A stretch of DNA of 59,809 nucleotides from Didymodactylos carnosus (GCA_905250885.1 CAJNOQ010000247.1:1-59809); one strand, 5' to 3'. Positions 38,560 through 51,375 are shown, counted from the first letter of the stretch. Program-made: numbers and translations. The notes: generated by a model not told the origin, from the sequence alone.

Positions 38560-39960
38560 AAATATTTCTTTTAAACGCGTTAATAGCATTAAGTTTTAAT
38601 AAACTTTAATGCTCAATAAAAATTTCTAACCCATTTACATGCATTAAATTTTACATAACATAAGTGAACAAAAAAATTCGAACACATTATGAAAACGTTA
38701 ATGCGTTAAAATGATCTAACGCATTAGCAACATAAAAATGCATTTTAGTCTCATATAAAAAATTTTAAGGCATTTTAGTGTGTTAAAATTAAACCGACCC
38801 ATCAGTATTTTGGATGTGTTAAGAAGAATCTCAAACGTGTTTCTTACGCATTTAAAACGTAGTCAAATTTCTGGTCTTCTGCATAGTCTGTCTGACTTAG
38901 TAGAACCAATCACCCTAGGCCAAACTTATTTTAAGAAGAGTTGAATGACATTGTCAGAAAAAGATAAAAACGCTGCCCTATAGAATGAGAGCACTATTTT
39001 TATGTATGAGAAGCGCTAATGTATTCATATACATTAATTTTCCAAGGTATATGAACGTGTTACATCCTTCTTAAAATGTTTGAACACATTGAACACAAAT
39101 ACGCATAGTAAAACTATTAAGCACTTGAATGCGTTAATTTTTCAGACATTTGAATGTATTCATTTGATAAAGCTATGATTCTCATGCGTTCGAACAAGCG
39201 AAAAATTTTAAGAAGTTTGAATGCATTAGTTAAATTAAGAGATTTGAAGGTATTGAGCTTATAAAAGCGCATTAGAAAAAGTAAAGACTTTTAGATGTAT
39301 TGTTAAGACATGCGAAGCCGTTTATAGTTCTTTATATCCATTTACAATTTAAGCCTTTTTATTTACGGAAACAATGAAAAAAAATATATAGATTTGCTAC
39401 AATACTCGCGAATGTCTAAGCATTCATTATAAGCGTTTACAAATACAATATGCATTTAGAGAGACCAGAGAATAAAAATAAGAATGACTATTCGAAAGGA
39501 AATATGACATTTGACATTACTACTAGCTACAGCAGACGAGGAATATGTAGAATAAAGATGTGATTTGTGACTAAATATATCTCAACAAGAAAGAAGATGA
39601 ACGAAAAACTGGTGCACAATAAATTATATTAATGTAAAGAGAATAGATAAGAGAAGAGCATGGAGACGTGGTCGCTAGTTACCTAGCCATTGAGTTGAAA
39701 ATGAGATCGTTAACTGGCCGAATAAAAGCCTCGCATATTTATCAGGAAATCACAGACAGATGGAAAATTGTGTACATTGTGCTAGTGTCAAAGTTTCTAT
39801 TATTCAAAAGTTATTTTATCGTCGGTTTTATATTTAGAAATTTTAATTTCGTGTGATCATGTACAGAATGTAATCGATTTAATGAGTTCAAACGTATTAA
39901 AGGTACAAAATGTCCATTTCAATGTATTCAAAGGAAATTTTTTGTTCCAAAAAACTTCAA
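38560..39960. repeat. Degenerate repeat zone built on a TTTGAATGCGTTAA-like word
   Basis: Variants such as TTGAATGCGTTAATTTT, TTTGAATGTATTCATTT, TTTGAATGCATTAGTT, TTTGAACACATTGAAC and ATGAACGTGTTACAT recur at irregular spacing in both orientations across the MRPL15-PEX14 spacer. It reads like an old, heavily mutated satellite or a repeat-rich element. No coding frame is supported. Confidence 0.5.
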
Positions 39961-40113
39961 TGAGCACTCACTGAAAAAAAAGATGTGCAATCATCAAAGT
40001 ATTCTAATAGTACCTCAGCTAATGACTACTCTATGTGAGTCATCATTAGTGTGTAGAAATTATTAAAGATTTCTTTATATTCCACAAAAGAAAGATGAAC
40101 CAAAAAAAATCAG

Positions 40114-40119
40114 TTTATT
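40114..40119 (-). promoter_or_regulatory. Poly(A) signal of PEX14
   Basis: AATAAA on the minus strand about 85 nt after the stop codon. Confidence 0.55.
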
Positions 40120-40202
40120 TATCACAAAATAAAGTTAAATCAAAAATATAATTAACGCGAAAAAGTTCATCTCGAACAATCATTTAATCGACACTTCAAT
40201 TA

Positions 40203-41622
40203 TCATGAACTTTCACTTGACGAACTCATGGAAAAGTCTACATCAGATGCTTTATTTAATTGCTCATCTATTGGTTTCTCTGTTGTCATTGTTTCATCGG
40301 GATTAGTTCCATTTTCATTTTTGTTTATTACTATGATACTCTCATTTGTTTGTGTTAAATCATTATCTTCCGTTGATGTTAAACTATTGAGTGCTTGTTG
40401 ATTGATTTTTTCGTCAGTTATATCTGATTTTTTGTTTAAAAATCTTGTGCCAGACTTAGATTTCTAAAATTAAACGATTTAAAACATCAAAGTACCGTTC
40501 TTTTTAAATAATGTAATGCATACATCAGTCTCTAGCTGCCACGATGGTATGCGTGCTTGAATTTGTGGTGGTGAAGGAAATTGCTGACGACTTAATAAAA
40601 GTCCTTTTAATGTTTGAATTTCTTGTTTCATCTCATTAATTGATACAGAACATGATGATGCATCAGTCTAAACAGTATCAAATCACATTTCGATATGTTT
40701 TTTTTAAATAAAAAATCGACCAAACTCTATTACGTTTTTTTCTTTGATTTCATTGACAGACTTAGTTAGTTGATTAACAGATTGTTCGAGTTTTGCAATA
40801 CTTGAGCACATATCTCGAACAGATGTTTGTAACGGTAACAAAGCATCGACAATTTCATTTTTGTTCTTCTAGAAAATATACAGAATGAGTATAATGAAAT
40901 GAATGATAGTTGCCTGATAGTTACACTACCGATTGAAACCAACGTTTAATTGTTATAAATGCAGTTGCTAATAATCCTAATATGGCTAAATCAGTTATTA
41001 TTTTACGAAAAACTGATGACTGTTGTTGTGTTTGGGATAACTCTTCAATTCTATTATTTTTGATGCCATCGTCTGAATTAAAATAAAATAATACAAACTG
41101 AGAATAAAGTCTCTCACTGTATATTAACAGAAAATTGAGATAGTGATATCATTCTCCCATTTGTAGAATAATTACTAGTAAATTTGTTAACATTTCGTTC
41201 GGTATCGAACTAAAGTCCGATAACCGAGAATAAATAAATAACTCAGTTCTTCTCGCTCGTACTATACTTGAAGCAAAACTTTAATTTTTACAATTCTGTC
41301 TCTATTAATAGTTTTATAGAAACATTTGTACACACCGACGAACCTTGCGGTACAATGTTGAATGCATGATTAATTTCGAAATCCGTTAGACCTAAAGAAG
41401 AAAGCAGTAGATAATAAATGAATGAGACATCTTTTGGAACACACCTTTTTTACGTAAAAATTCTCGTTTGTTTTCGATCGAATTCGATGCTATTTTTGGA
41501 TTACGTAAAAACTCTGTTGCAACATCAATCTACAGATGAAAAGTAAAAAACAAGATAACATTGATGTGCTAAAAACATTGGACAAATCTTACTAAATTTG
41601 TTCGCAGCACGCTATTTTCCAT
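40203..41622 (-). CDS. PEX14: Peroxisomal membrane docking protein PEX14
   Basis: Docks the PEX5-cargo receptor at the peroxisomal membrane. Seven exons in transcript order: 41622-41593, 41529-41445, 41391-41344, 41072-40930, 40868-40734, 40667-40524, 40463-40203; 281 residues (human 377). The N-terminal PEX5-binding domain is clear at residues 11-50 ([31 protein letters not shown]). A membrane segment follows at about 79-96, then a probable coiled coil (103-145). The family signature [15 protein letters not shown] ending in IPSWQ is at 167-191. The Ser/Glu-rich tail is not conserved. The PEX13-SH3-binding proline motif is not obvious. One join is uncertain: to keep frame, exon 3 must end at 41344 with donor GTTCGT, since the more usual-looking GTGTGT eight bases on would break the frame unless a micro-exon follows. 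Confidence 0.93.
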
Positions 41623-42027
41623 TTACAATCTACTGATAATCTATAAAACAGAAAATAGATGCTTTAAAAATGTTTACTTAAATTTAGTATATAAATCATT
41701 AGAATTAAGATAATCAACGCTATAGCATGATTTAGTAAAGATGTTTATTTTTGAATGAATTAACATCGATGTAGGTATACCAGTTCCTTTTAGCACCAGA
41801 GTACCATAACCGATTGAGAGCAGTTGTTGAGTAGTGTTGAGAAAATGGAGGATAAAATATTTAAACATGTCTGTAAAGAATAGCTTCGCAGCATGTTCTA
41901 CGAGGCAAATTTATCATTCTAAGAGAATAGTGTCTGAAAAAACTGAAGAGAATAAATGATAATTCTATGGTAAGTGTATACGTTAAAACGTAGACTTCAG
42001 AAAATAAAAAACAATTACCTTTTTCAT

Positions 42028-42033
42028 TTTATT
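42028..42033 (-). promoter_or_regulatory. Poly(A) signal of ELP5
   Basis: AATAAA on the minus strand about 60 nt after the stop codon. Confidence 0.55.
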
Positions 42034-42090
42034 TAGAAAAAAATAATAAAAACAGCCTATGAATAGTTCAAAAATACAAAAAATTAGTTT

Positions 42091-43634
42091 TTAGAGTGTT
42101 AAATCATCATCAGGATCATCTTCATCAATATCATCTTGTTTATCGTATTCATAATGAATTGTAAAACTTTCGTCTGTTGCACGAGTTCTATAGGATGAAA
42201 AATATCGTCATATTGCGGTTATAAAATAAAGAAATAAAAATTTTATACTAACCGTTGTTTAACGTAGGGTAAAACAAGATTGTTTCTCGCTTGAACCTCA
42301 TCTTCTTTAAGACGTAGATTAAAAGTCAGATTTGTTGTAATATCCGTCTAAAAAATTAGACTAGCTAATGGCGTATACAATATGTGGGTGCCTTGCATAC
42401 CGTGTCAGCAGACGTAACAGTTTTAGGTTTTCTATTACTAATTTTTTCTTCACGTACATTGATAGCATTTAGATGGTTATCAATTGTAAACATTAAACAC
42501 TAAAACAGCATTAATAGAATAATAACTTACTTACTAAATATGATGACAATCTAGTAAACATCTTACCACTTTTATTGTTTCAATACTTGTTTTAGATTTT
42601 TGTTCAATTTTTGCTTGAATAATACTATTTGACTCAAGACTTTTCACATGAATGATAATGTTTGCTATTGATCTAAAACTATTCATAATCGTTTCATTAA
42701 CACAATCAAATGGCAGCACAGCCATCACAACATTTGCTCCTAAATGACAATTTTCGATTTTTTTTAAACATTTATCATCATAAAAAATTCAATTAATACG
42801 TACTACTATATTCCAACAATGTCCGACATACTTCGCCTAAAGTTGAATTTGTTAAGAGCCACGGTAATGATTCTATTAAAATAAAACATTTTTCTGTTGA
42901 TTGGACTATATTATTGGCAAAATAAGATGCAATAGATTTAGATAAATTTGATTCTTTGAAAAAATCAATAACAGTGATCCTACAAACAGAATAAATATAT
43001 AAATAGACCGATATAATCAAGAGTCGACATCTTTTTCTATTTTTTTGACGAAAAGAATTTATAGTAAAAAAAACTAACTTTGATTCGAGGTCATTTTTAT
43101 GATTAACAACCATAGATTGAAACCAAGACTCATCGTGTTCTGTTAATATACAATAGGTACTGTGGAATCTAAAAGGAACAATATTAATTCTTCCCAAAAG
43201 TTCAGCAGAAATTACTATTCAATCTTTTTCTTCCATTGTAGTCTCTTTTCAGAATATCTTTCAAAGAAATCCATTTATTATGACTAATGCTTACTTGTTT
43301 ATAATTTCCGCTACGTAGGTAGAAGAAAACTGGAAGCCAACTGAGGATAAAGAAGGATTTTCATCTAAATGAAAACAAATGTTAATTAATGAATACTGTT
43401 TAGAATCAAATAATCGTTTATTTAATCAAAAAAAGTTTACTTCAATTTTTCCTATTCTGAATATTTTTCTAGACAAAGTTAATTGAAAATACAACTTTAA
43501 ACCCACCAATTACCAGTATGAAGCTCGGCTTGGTTTGAACGTTGATTCGTGTTGATAACATCAAAATTTAGTTTTGTGTACAATCTAGAAAGAGGTAAAA
43601 AACAAGCTAAAAAAATGAAAACAGAGCGAATCAT
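42091..43634 (-). CDS. ELP5: Elongator complex protein 5
   Basis: A RecA-like subunit of the Elp4-Elp5-Elp6 ring of Elongator, which modifies wobble uridines in tRNA. Exons in transcript order: 43634-43514, 43364-43295, 43168-43079, 42979-42804, 42739-42567, 42499-42401, 42347-42253, 42187-42091; 306 residues, near the human length of about 316. Identification rests on the C-terminus: LTFNLRLKEDEVQARNNLVL, then SFTIHYEYD and an acidic end (DEDDPDDDL) matching the DPDDDL tail of animal ELP5. FILIESLPWLL fits the central strand of the RecA-like fold, and VIDFFKE its earlier DFF motif. The first ~17 residues are unusually hydrophobic (MIRSVFIFLACFLPLS) and contain an internal acceptor-like TTTCTAG, so the true first exon may lie further upstream. 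It is head-to-head with the zinc-finger gene 1.4 kb away. Confidence 0.85.
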
Positions 43635-45003
43635 CTCGATTAGACTCTATGAAAGAGAAAGTTCGCCAAAGAACAAGAGACTGAATTTAGAGACTACTAT
43701 GTAGAGGAATTTCTTCTTCTACATATCAATTGTGTCGAAAACAAACTAAGATATTATTAGACTATGCGGACGTAGTTAATAAAGAGTATTTATACTTAAG
43801 TTACTAACATAGCATATGAATAGATAAATTCGTGACATCCCATTAACTATTAGCTATCGTTTCAGAAGACGGTTGCTGATCATCTTTTAAAAAAACGAAT
43901 AAAACAACTGTAGCTCCTCAAACCATCTAACATCAACTTGCCGAAAAGTTAGAAGCAATCAAAGTCTTATTAATGTCTTTTTATTAAGTTATTGATTTTT
44001 TAATGTTTTTTAACATAATATAATTTAATTTCTTGTTTTTATTTTTTTATTGATATATTAAAATTAACGAAATACTATTCTATGAAGAAAATTTTGTAAT
44101 TATTCCAATAGTTCTAACAAATCTAATGAAAATGAAAACAGGAAACTAAATCTCATTTGGCCCCTGTTTAAATTTAAACTCTCATTCAATGAATTTTTTT
44201 TTCTTCAAACGTGAAAAAGTGTACGAAATATAAGTACATTACATCCGCCTTGCATCAACGTAAGAAGCATATGAATAAATTTACTGCATGTATGTATTAG
44301 ACTAACTAGCTATTGGCGACTAAAATCTACCAATCTCCTTCAGATATTCAGCGCCATCACATCAAAGTCAATTTTAAGCGTTGTAGTCTAAATTTGTAGT
44401 TGAAATGATGAGACAAAATTTTGCTCAAATATATTTTACCATGGGTATTCTTTCCCAATATGCTGTTGTCTGGAGGACCCAATGTTTAATGTGAAGATGG
44501 TGAAGAATTTGTTTATTGTATATATGTATTTGTTTATTTTCTGGTTTTTCTGTCGCGTCTCCACCACAACGGAATGTCCTGCATTGTTATCTTTATATTA
44601 GCTAAACGTTCCTGTTTTATTTTTTACACGTTTAGAAAATTTATCAATAAGTTCGTAGGAAATGTTCAGATCCACTAAACTTGTTCTACTTCTATCCCTG
44701 ACAAGTGAATGTCCTTCATTACAACTGAATTTGGTGCTTCGTTTTTCTAGATATAGAAGACGGGCTAACTTTTTATCTGCGCTATTTATGACGAAATTTT
44801 CTGGGACAATGCATGGGAAAAGAGGAACAAGTATGACACCTTCGTTTTGCATGGCACCGCAGTACAATGAGCTGATCTTCTAAATATTCTCTCAGTTCCT
44901 TCTTTTGCCTACAGATGTTCTAGTTAACTAAAATTTTTGTAGTTTTTCAGACGAACTTATTGTGAGAGAAGTAGTCGTTCATTTGTATTTTTTAGAAGTT
45001 CGT
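43635..45003. promoter_or_regulatory. Divergent spacer between ELP5 and the zinc-finger gene
   Basis: 1.37 kb that should hold both promoters and 5' untranslated regions. I see no TATA box that I would defend. A TTTTTTAG acceptor just before 44995 suggests a 5' untranslated intron for the + strand gene. Open frames on both strands at 44598-44883 are not convincing. Confidence 0.4.
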
Positions 45004-48000
45004 ATGGCAACACAACAGACTAATATGCGCCGTCACAGGTATTAGACCTTTTTAAAATTAGTTCGAGAATATGTTTAAAATAACTCAAATTTCTTTAGAA
45101 ATCAAAATGATGATGATAACATCAGTGTTGTTTGTTATAAAGATCCAGAGACAAAGCGTGTTGGTATTTTAAGAATTCGTCAGCAAATTACATGCAGCGC
45201 TTGTGTGATTGTACGTGGTACATTATCAGCGTATCGTAAACATTTATTAAGTCAGAGTCATTGTGATATTGTTCGAAAACTATGTGACGAAAATAAATAT
45301 TCACCATCGATTTATGATAAAGCGTTCCATCTTGCATTCCAAAATCGGGTAAGTAACTAAAGAAGATTATCGCAAAAAGTGCACAACTAGAAGGCAACGT
45401 TCGGAAAAAACAAGCATAACTTATTTTTCATACTTTTCTGCTCTGTAGACATTTTTTTAAGTATATAAGATTCACTGTTTTGATTTCCAAAACTTCGGAT
45501 TTCTCATAATACAATAAGGCTCAATTATATGTCTTCTAGTTTTAGAAAGACGGTATTTCTTTGACTCAAAAGTTAAGATTTAGCAAACGAAAAATGCCTG
45601 TCTGTCCGCCCGTTATATGAAGGCGGAGAAAAAGAAAAGGATTTTTTCATCAAAAACGTTTTGTTGATTTCAGTGAAGAATGGTACAGAAAGGAGTTTCC
45701 ATATAATCCAGAAGATTCTAGTTTGTAATGATCTCCAAGGGGTTCTCAGAAAACTCTTAGATTTTCTATCAGTTTCAGTCTAAAACAATGGATCAGAGTG
45801 ATATCCAGTGCCTGGGGATCTCTAGAGTGTCTCAAGAAAACTCCGAGAGTGGTCTATCACTTGCAATCAAGGGATTCAGCGAGTTTAAGAGAACACTAAT
45901 TTTGAATTATAATCTCTATATTATTTTTTCTTCCTTTTAGTTTGATTATCAAAGTGAACGTTTTCATTTCTTGTATAAACAACAAGATGATAATGATCAA
46001 AAATCTTCAACAATAATCAACAACGTTATAATGACAGATATGAATCAGTCAAAGATGGATACTTCAAACGGTAACAATAACGATGTAATTCAAGCAACTG
46101 CTCCGACGAATGATACGTCTACGAAAACTGATATTATGAAGAATACAACATCGACTAAAGCCAATAATAATCAAAATAATCGTATGAAACGTCGCCTGGA
46201 TGTTACATTGGTATTTCAAGATAAAAAATACTCAATGGTCGGAACAGAAATAGCACCAATAAGAGCAAAACTACTCGAAGACTTGGTTACTGATCGTGCC
46301 GCAGAATTAGCTTCATTCCCGATAAGTGTTTATTTTAGAAAAAGTAAATATTATTCGTTTCTATTACTAATTGAAGACGTCAGTTTTTTCAATAATTGTA
46401 AAATACAATTATTTCTAGGAATTGGTGGTCAACAAAAAGAAGGGAAAGAAGAAAATCGTACGTATTTATAGTTTTTATTGTTTAAATTTCTTTCTGATAT
46501 ATTCAGATTTATTTTGAAAGTGTATAAGATGAGTTAGTGGCTCGGTTAGTGGGATGATTAGTTTTCAATACATTTTTAGAAATTTTCTAACAGTAATAAT
46601 TTGTTGTTCTACGAAGAATAGTGAGAGTTTTTTCTCTGAAGATGATTAATTCATATTACGACTTGTATTTGGTTTTGGGTTTCTTCTGTTAACGTTATTT
46701 TTGTAATAAGAATACAAAAGTTTTGTACACATCTAATTGTAGAAAATAGTACGAATAATGAGTATCAACAGCTTCAGACGAGTTCTGAAAATATCACCGA
46801 TGAATTAAATGTCAAATCGGCATCAAGTGCCGTTAACAATCATAATAATAATAATAGTAATAGTAATAATAATAATAATAATAATCAGAATTCAGCAGTA
46901 GTATCATCATCAGGAGTAAATGCTAACTCCTCTTGTACTACCGATATTGTTGGTATCGATGAAAATGAGGATGATACAAATTCACAAATGAAATTTGATG
47001 ACACAGATTCTATATCTGTCGTGCCATACACAGTCAAGCGCTACACAGGGCGCTCATGGCATGTGAGTCCAGAAATGACCGTTGATGAAACAGCGCAGCA
47101 GAATAATGAAAGCATATGCAAGGTAATATTACTTTTTTCACGTATTTTTTCTACTTTTCTTTTCCAGTCAGATATTTAACATAAAAAAAAAATATATATC
47201 AGCTGTATCTATCTACAGCACTGGCTGGATCGCTGAATAATCGAGTTCGCAATTACTTCCCTTATATTCTTGAGATTCACTAAATTTTCCTATTCTCAGT
47301 AATTAATTAAACTTGATTTTTTCAACGCTGTATAGCACGTTGTCGATTATTTGGTTTATGAAACATACGCACATGGTGAACGACAACGTTTAAAATCATT
47401 TATGTCAGCTGCAGCTAGAAGAAGTTTTCGAAAGAAAAATATGTTTTATTGTGATATATGCTATGTTCGTGTCACGTCAGAGACAAATTTTCTGTTGGTA
47501 CGCAAATAATTTTTAATTGTTTGTAGAAGAAAAAAAAATCGTTATTTAGAAGTTTGTCTTTATTTCTTAGCATTTGGAAGATCCAAAACATATTCAAAAT
47601 TTCGCTAATTATGAAAATACGTTCCTACCATGGAGAAAAACAATGCAAACGGTAGTTTTTTATATTTTTTTGTGTCTGTATTGTAAAAATTGTTTGTCTT
47701 TCATTAGAGTTTATTGACGGGTAAATCATTCAAAGATTTATTGGGACCGAATTTATATAAAGAATATAAACAAACATTGGGATTCTACTGTGCACCCACA
47801 GAATTTTTGAATCGTGGTCGGTTTATGTGCGCCTATTGTGAACAGTTATTTCATGACCAATGGTTATTAGAGAAAGTAAATATTCCTGTAGTAGTCGTTT
47901 TTATTGAAGATTTAAATTGTTATGATTTGTGTTCTAGCATTTACATACAAAAGAACATTTGGCAAAAAAGTCAACATATGAAGACAAAGACCACAAAGAG

Positions 48001-49831
48001 TTAGTTGTTGTAAGTGTAGACGTTTCTTCAAATTCTTACTTATTGAAAATTTATTATGTAGTCATCTGTTCAGCTGAATTGAATTGTTCCTAAAAAATTC
48101 CTAATACGCCACATTTCACCATGTAAACAAATTTTTAGCTCTTAATTTTGCTAGATTTATTTTTCCAGAGAATGTTACCTTTTGTTCTATATTTTAGCGT
48201 TTTGGTAATAGTTTGTTTGTACCAGCCATATTTCGTTATAATGGTATTACTGAACTAGCTGATATTCATCATGATATTAAAAATCGTTATAATTGGCGCT
48301 TTATAACACGTCAACAACTGAATGAAGATACAAATATTTTTCTTAATAATTATCCATATGATGCATTTGAAGGTGTAACACGTGTCAACACAGAGAATGA
48401 AAATAATAAAAATAATTCAAATAATCATGTACCACAGCCACAGCAACAAGTACAATTTTCCAAACGGGGTGCTGTTAGACAATTTCCTAGTTGGAGAAAA
48501 TTCTATCCTAATCGGACGTTAGTCAATAATATACCAGTTGGTGGAAACAAAATTGGTAAGTCTTATCTCAAATGTGTGTTTGTAATTTTTCCTTGAAAAT
48601 TATTATTGTCATATTTTAGAACAACCTTCCAAACGTTCAAGTTCTGCAGCAGTAAACGGTAACGTTAAACGTAGTCGTAGTGAACTTCCTCCACCTGTCA
48701 CCAATACAAATACAAATTTACATCAAAGAAGAGGTGGTACTGTCGCAGGAAGGGGCCATCGGATGAGAGGTCGCGGTGGAAATATTCCATTCGGAAATCA
48801 GAATTTTCATCTTGTAAAGCAAAATCCGTTTCCTATGAATTCTGGAAGACCAACAAATATGAATAATAGTGATCCTAATTGGAATAATAATTTTCCCGCA
48901 CGTCCAGCCTATCAACGAGATATCCAAAATGACACTTATTCACAGGCTAGAACTGCTACGTCGTCATTTGGTGGTAGTGGTGGATATTCCAATTTTTCCT
49001 CTGCTCGTGGTCCCACAGAGAATTATGATCCAAATTTTATTCATGCTGTAGCAAGAGCGGTTGCTCAATATCGACCAGAAACAGCAACGAACCTTAGTCG
49101 ACAAATTCGAGATCCTGGAAATCCAACAAATGAGCTTATCCATCATGTTGCAAAGTAAGTTCAACTTAGCGTAGTAAAACTTAACGGCAAGATTTTGAAA
49201 TGAAGATCTTTTTCGTCCGCGAGTTACACTTAAGTACTAATTCTCATTCCTCCAATTTGTTTCTAGTGCTATCCAACGATCGAATCAGTCTTTTGACCAA
49301 CCAGCCCCGATGAACTATTCAAATCATCAGCAACATGATTCATTTGGTACATCATATAATACAGATCCGGTCCTTTCTTATGCCGATTATCGTTCATCAA
49401 CTGGTCCCTCTTCATATGCATCAAACGCGACATACACTCCGTCTTCGTCGTATTCATCATTTAGTGTTCCATCATCATCATATACAATGCCACCAAATGA
49501 TTATAGTGCGCCGAATAATTCAAATTATAATCGTTTTGATAATACAATACCACAACAAAATTATTCATCATTTTCTTCTAATCGACCTTTCAGTGCATCA
49601 CAACACCTAGAACAATTTTCTGACCTTTCATGGTCCGGAGATCCACCATACAAAAATCAACATCAACAACGTCCGGTTAGAGGAGGTGGAATATACCGTG
49701 GTCAACGAGGAAATGACAGTAGAAATCGTCGAGGAGCAGCGACCAACATAAATCATCAGTCAGAAAACCAAGGACAAACATTTTCTGGAGGAAGGAATCG
49801 TCGAGGACAAAATTTTAGTAGTCACCGTTAA
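45004..49831 (+). CDS. RNA-binding protein with three U1-type zinc fingers and RG-rich tail
   Basis: Exons: 45004-45038, 45099-45348, 45941-46343, 46419-46457, 46743-47122, 47336-47497, 47571-47651, 47708-47875, 47938-48009, 48198-48555, 48620-49154, 49267-49831; about 1015 residues. Three zinc fingers share the exact spacing C-x2-C-x12-H-x5-H of the U1/matrin/JAZ class: CSAC...H...H (residues 44-66), CDIC...HLEDPKH (encoded at 47450-47591) and CAYC...HLHTKEH (47830-47958). Fingers of this type usually bind double-stranded or structured RNA. Between fingers 1 and 2 are Asn/Ser-rich linkers (poly-Asn at about 46840-46890). The C-terminal third is disordered, with RG/RGG clusters (RRGGTVAGRGHRMRGRGGN, then GGGIYRGQRGN and GGRNRRGQ) and a Ser/Tyr-rich segment, typical of RNA granule proteins. 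I cannot name an orthologue. The 75-nt segment 46344-46418 is treated as an intron, though it is stop-free. AATAAA is at 50388. Confidence 0.82.
46840..46890 (+). repeat. (AAT)n coding microsatellite, poly-Asn
   Basis: AAT repeats with AGT interruptions encode about fourteen Asn with two Ser inside the zinc-finger protein linker. Probably length-variable. Confidence 0.75.
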
Positions 49832-51375
49832 TCAACTTATGTCTTTTCTTTTTATTTCATAAAAAATTCGTTTTTTTTATTGCGTGAAAGACAATCGACA
49901 AAATATACCCACACAAATATGCGTATTTGTAATTCTATCTTTTGTTTTGTACAAATCTCTCTTGCTTTCCACTACTTGTCTAGTTTACGCATTTTTGTCG
50001 CTGACTATTTTTTGTCAGTTGATTCATTTTTTTTATAGTTCATTTTGTTTCACTACTCATATACAACATCAATAGCTGAAAATGTATTGTGGTTTTTCTA
50101 CTCATTGATAGCATCTTTTTCTATATCCAGTTTTTCGTTTGATATTTATGTTGTTAAGTTTTATTCTATTGTTGTTCTTACTATTCGAACTTATGTAGTT
50201 CATTCTCTCTCTTTCTCAAAAGCAGTTATGTAATTTTTTTGAAAAACATTGATATAATATTTGGAAATAGAGATATGAAATTTTGAAAAATGTTACTAAT
50301 TTTTCCATAGACGATGTTTGTTCTTGTCCTTACTGTTAAAGCATATTGGAACATTTTGTTACACATGTTGTTAGATCAATAGTAGAAAATAAAATGAATA
50401 ATGAATGAACATTTGGTGGTGTGAAGTTATTCCTTTTCCATATAGTCATTGACAAGATAGACTCAGAATAGTTTAAAATATTATAGCTTGGAACAGACAT
50501 TCATCATTTGTTGCTTAAGTTCAATTTAATTTGAAGTCTTTTATCATGGGCTAGACAGTGAGTAGGCAGACTTTGAGTAAGAAGGTGAGCTCTCACATAT
50601 ATCAATTAATTCTGCTTCATAAGTCATAGTCCTCAGATGTTAATAACTTTGCGTTACTATTATAAACTTTTAAGAGTTATTCAAGAACGTCTTTTATCTT
50701 TCTCTGTTTAATCTGTATATGATGAATCAGTCTTCATTATGCCAATGAGTCAAATAACGTATCTTTATATTAAGATTCTTCAGGAAGTTTAGTGGTCATA
50801 GACATTTGATCATCATGACTTAGAATGTGTAACATTTTTGTCTACAAAAGAATATGGGAAATTAATCATGACAACATTCTGATACTTTCTTGTTTTCTCT
50901 TCACTTACAAAATAAATTATTCAGAGTAGAAAATACGTGACATTATTAGAAATATTTATAGAATCGTTCTGTTATTTCGATCAAGGCGATTATTATTGCA
51001 AGATTAAATTGAGTAATAATATCTTTGGTCGACGAAAAAATAACCTTGGTTCACAGACTTCGTACTCTGGTCAGAAAATCAAAATATTCTGTTATCTACA
51101 TTATGAGAACAAAGTGTTCTATTCTGTATTTGCTAATGAAGATAGTATCTTTACCAGTTGGAGAGGAGAAGTAAATAACATGACAATGTTAAACTTGTAC
51201 CTTTCTTTTTTAAAGAACAGTATGAATATAAAAAAATTCTTTTGCATTCAAATCATGTTTGTAGAGAGAAAATGTTTTGATGAAGGAGAATGAGAAACAC
51301 GAATGAAGTGTTTTATTTTATTTCACCCACTGCATCAATTATTTTTTATTCTGTTATTTTAGAGCTAATTGTACG
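49832..51375. other. Spacer between zinc-finger gene and ADSS
   Basis: Holds the 3' untranslated region of the zinc-finger gene (AATAAA at 50388-50393). A TTATTTTAG acceptor at 51354-51362 suggests a 5' untranslated intron for ADSS. An open frame at 50937-51293 (+) has no ATG start and no recognisable domain, so I do not call it. Confidence 0.45.

Noticed and set aside
37361..43634. MRPL15-PEX14-ELP5 as an operon
   Set aside because: Spacers of 1.7 kb and 0.5 kb, separate poly(A) signals and unrelated functions argue for independent genes; no trans-splice-like leader was seen.
44305..44330. Possible third SINE fragment (TGGCGACTAAAATC)
   Set aside because: Only about 14 nt match the SINE 3' body, with no tail or flank similarity.
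44598..44883. Open frames on both strands in the ELP5/zinc-finger spacer
   Set aside because: They mirror each other and show no domain or splice-linked continuation.
50937..51293. 118-codon open frame before ADSS
   Set aside because: Starts with GTG, lacks an ATG, has no recognisable domain, and lies where ADSS 5' sequence is expected.
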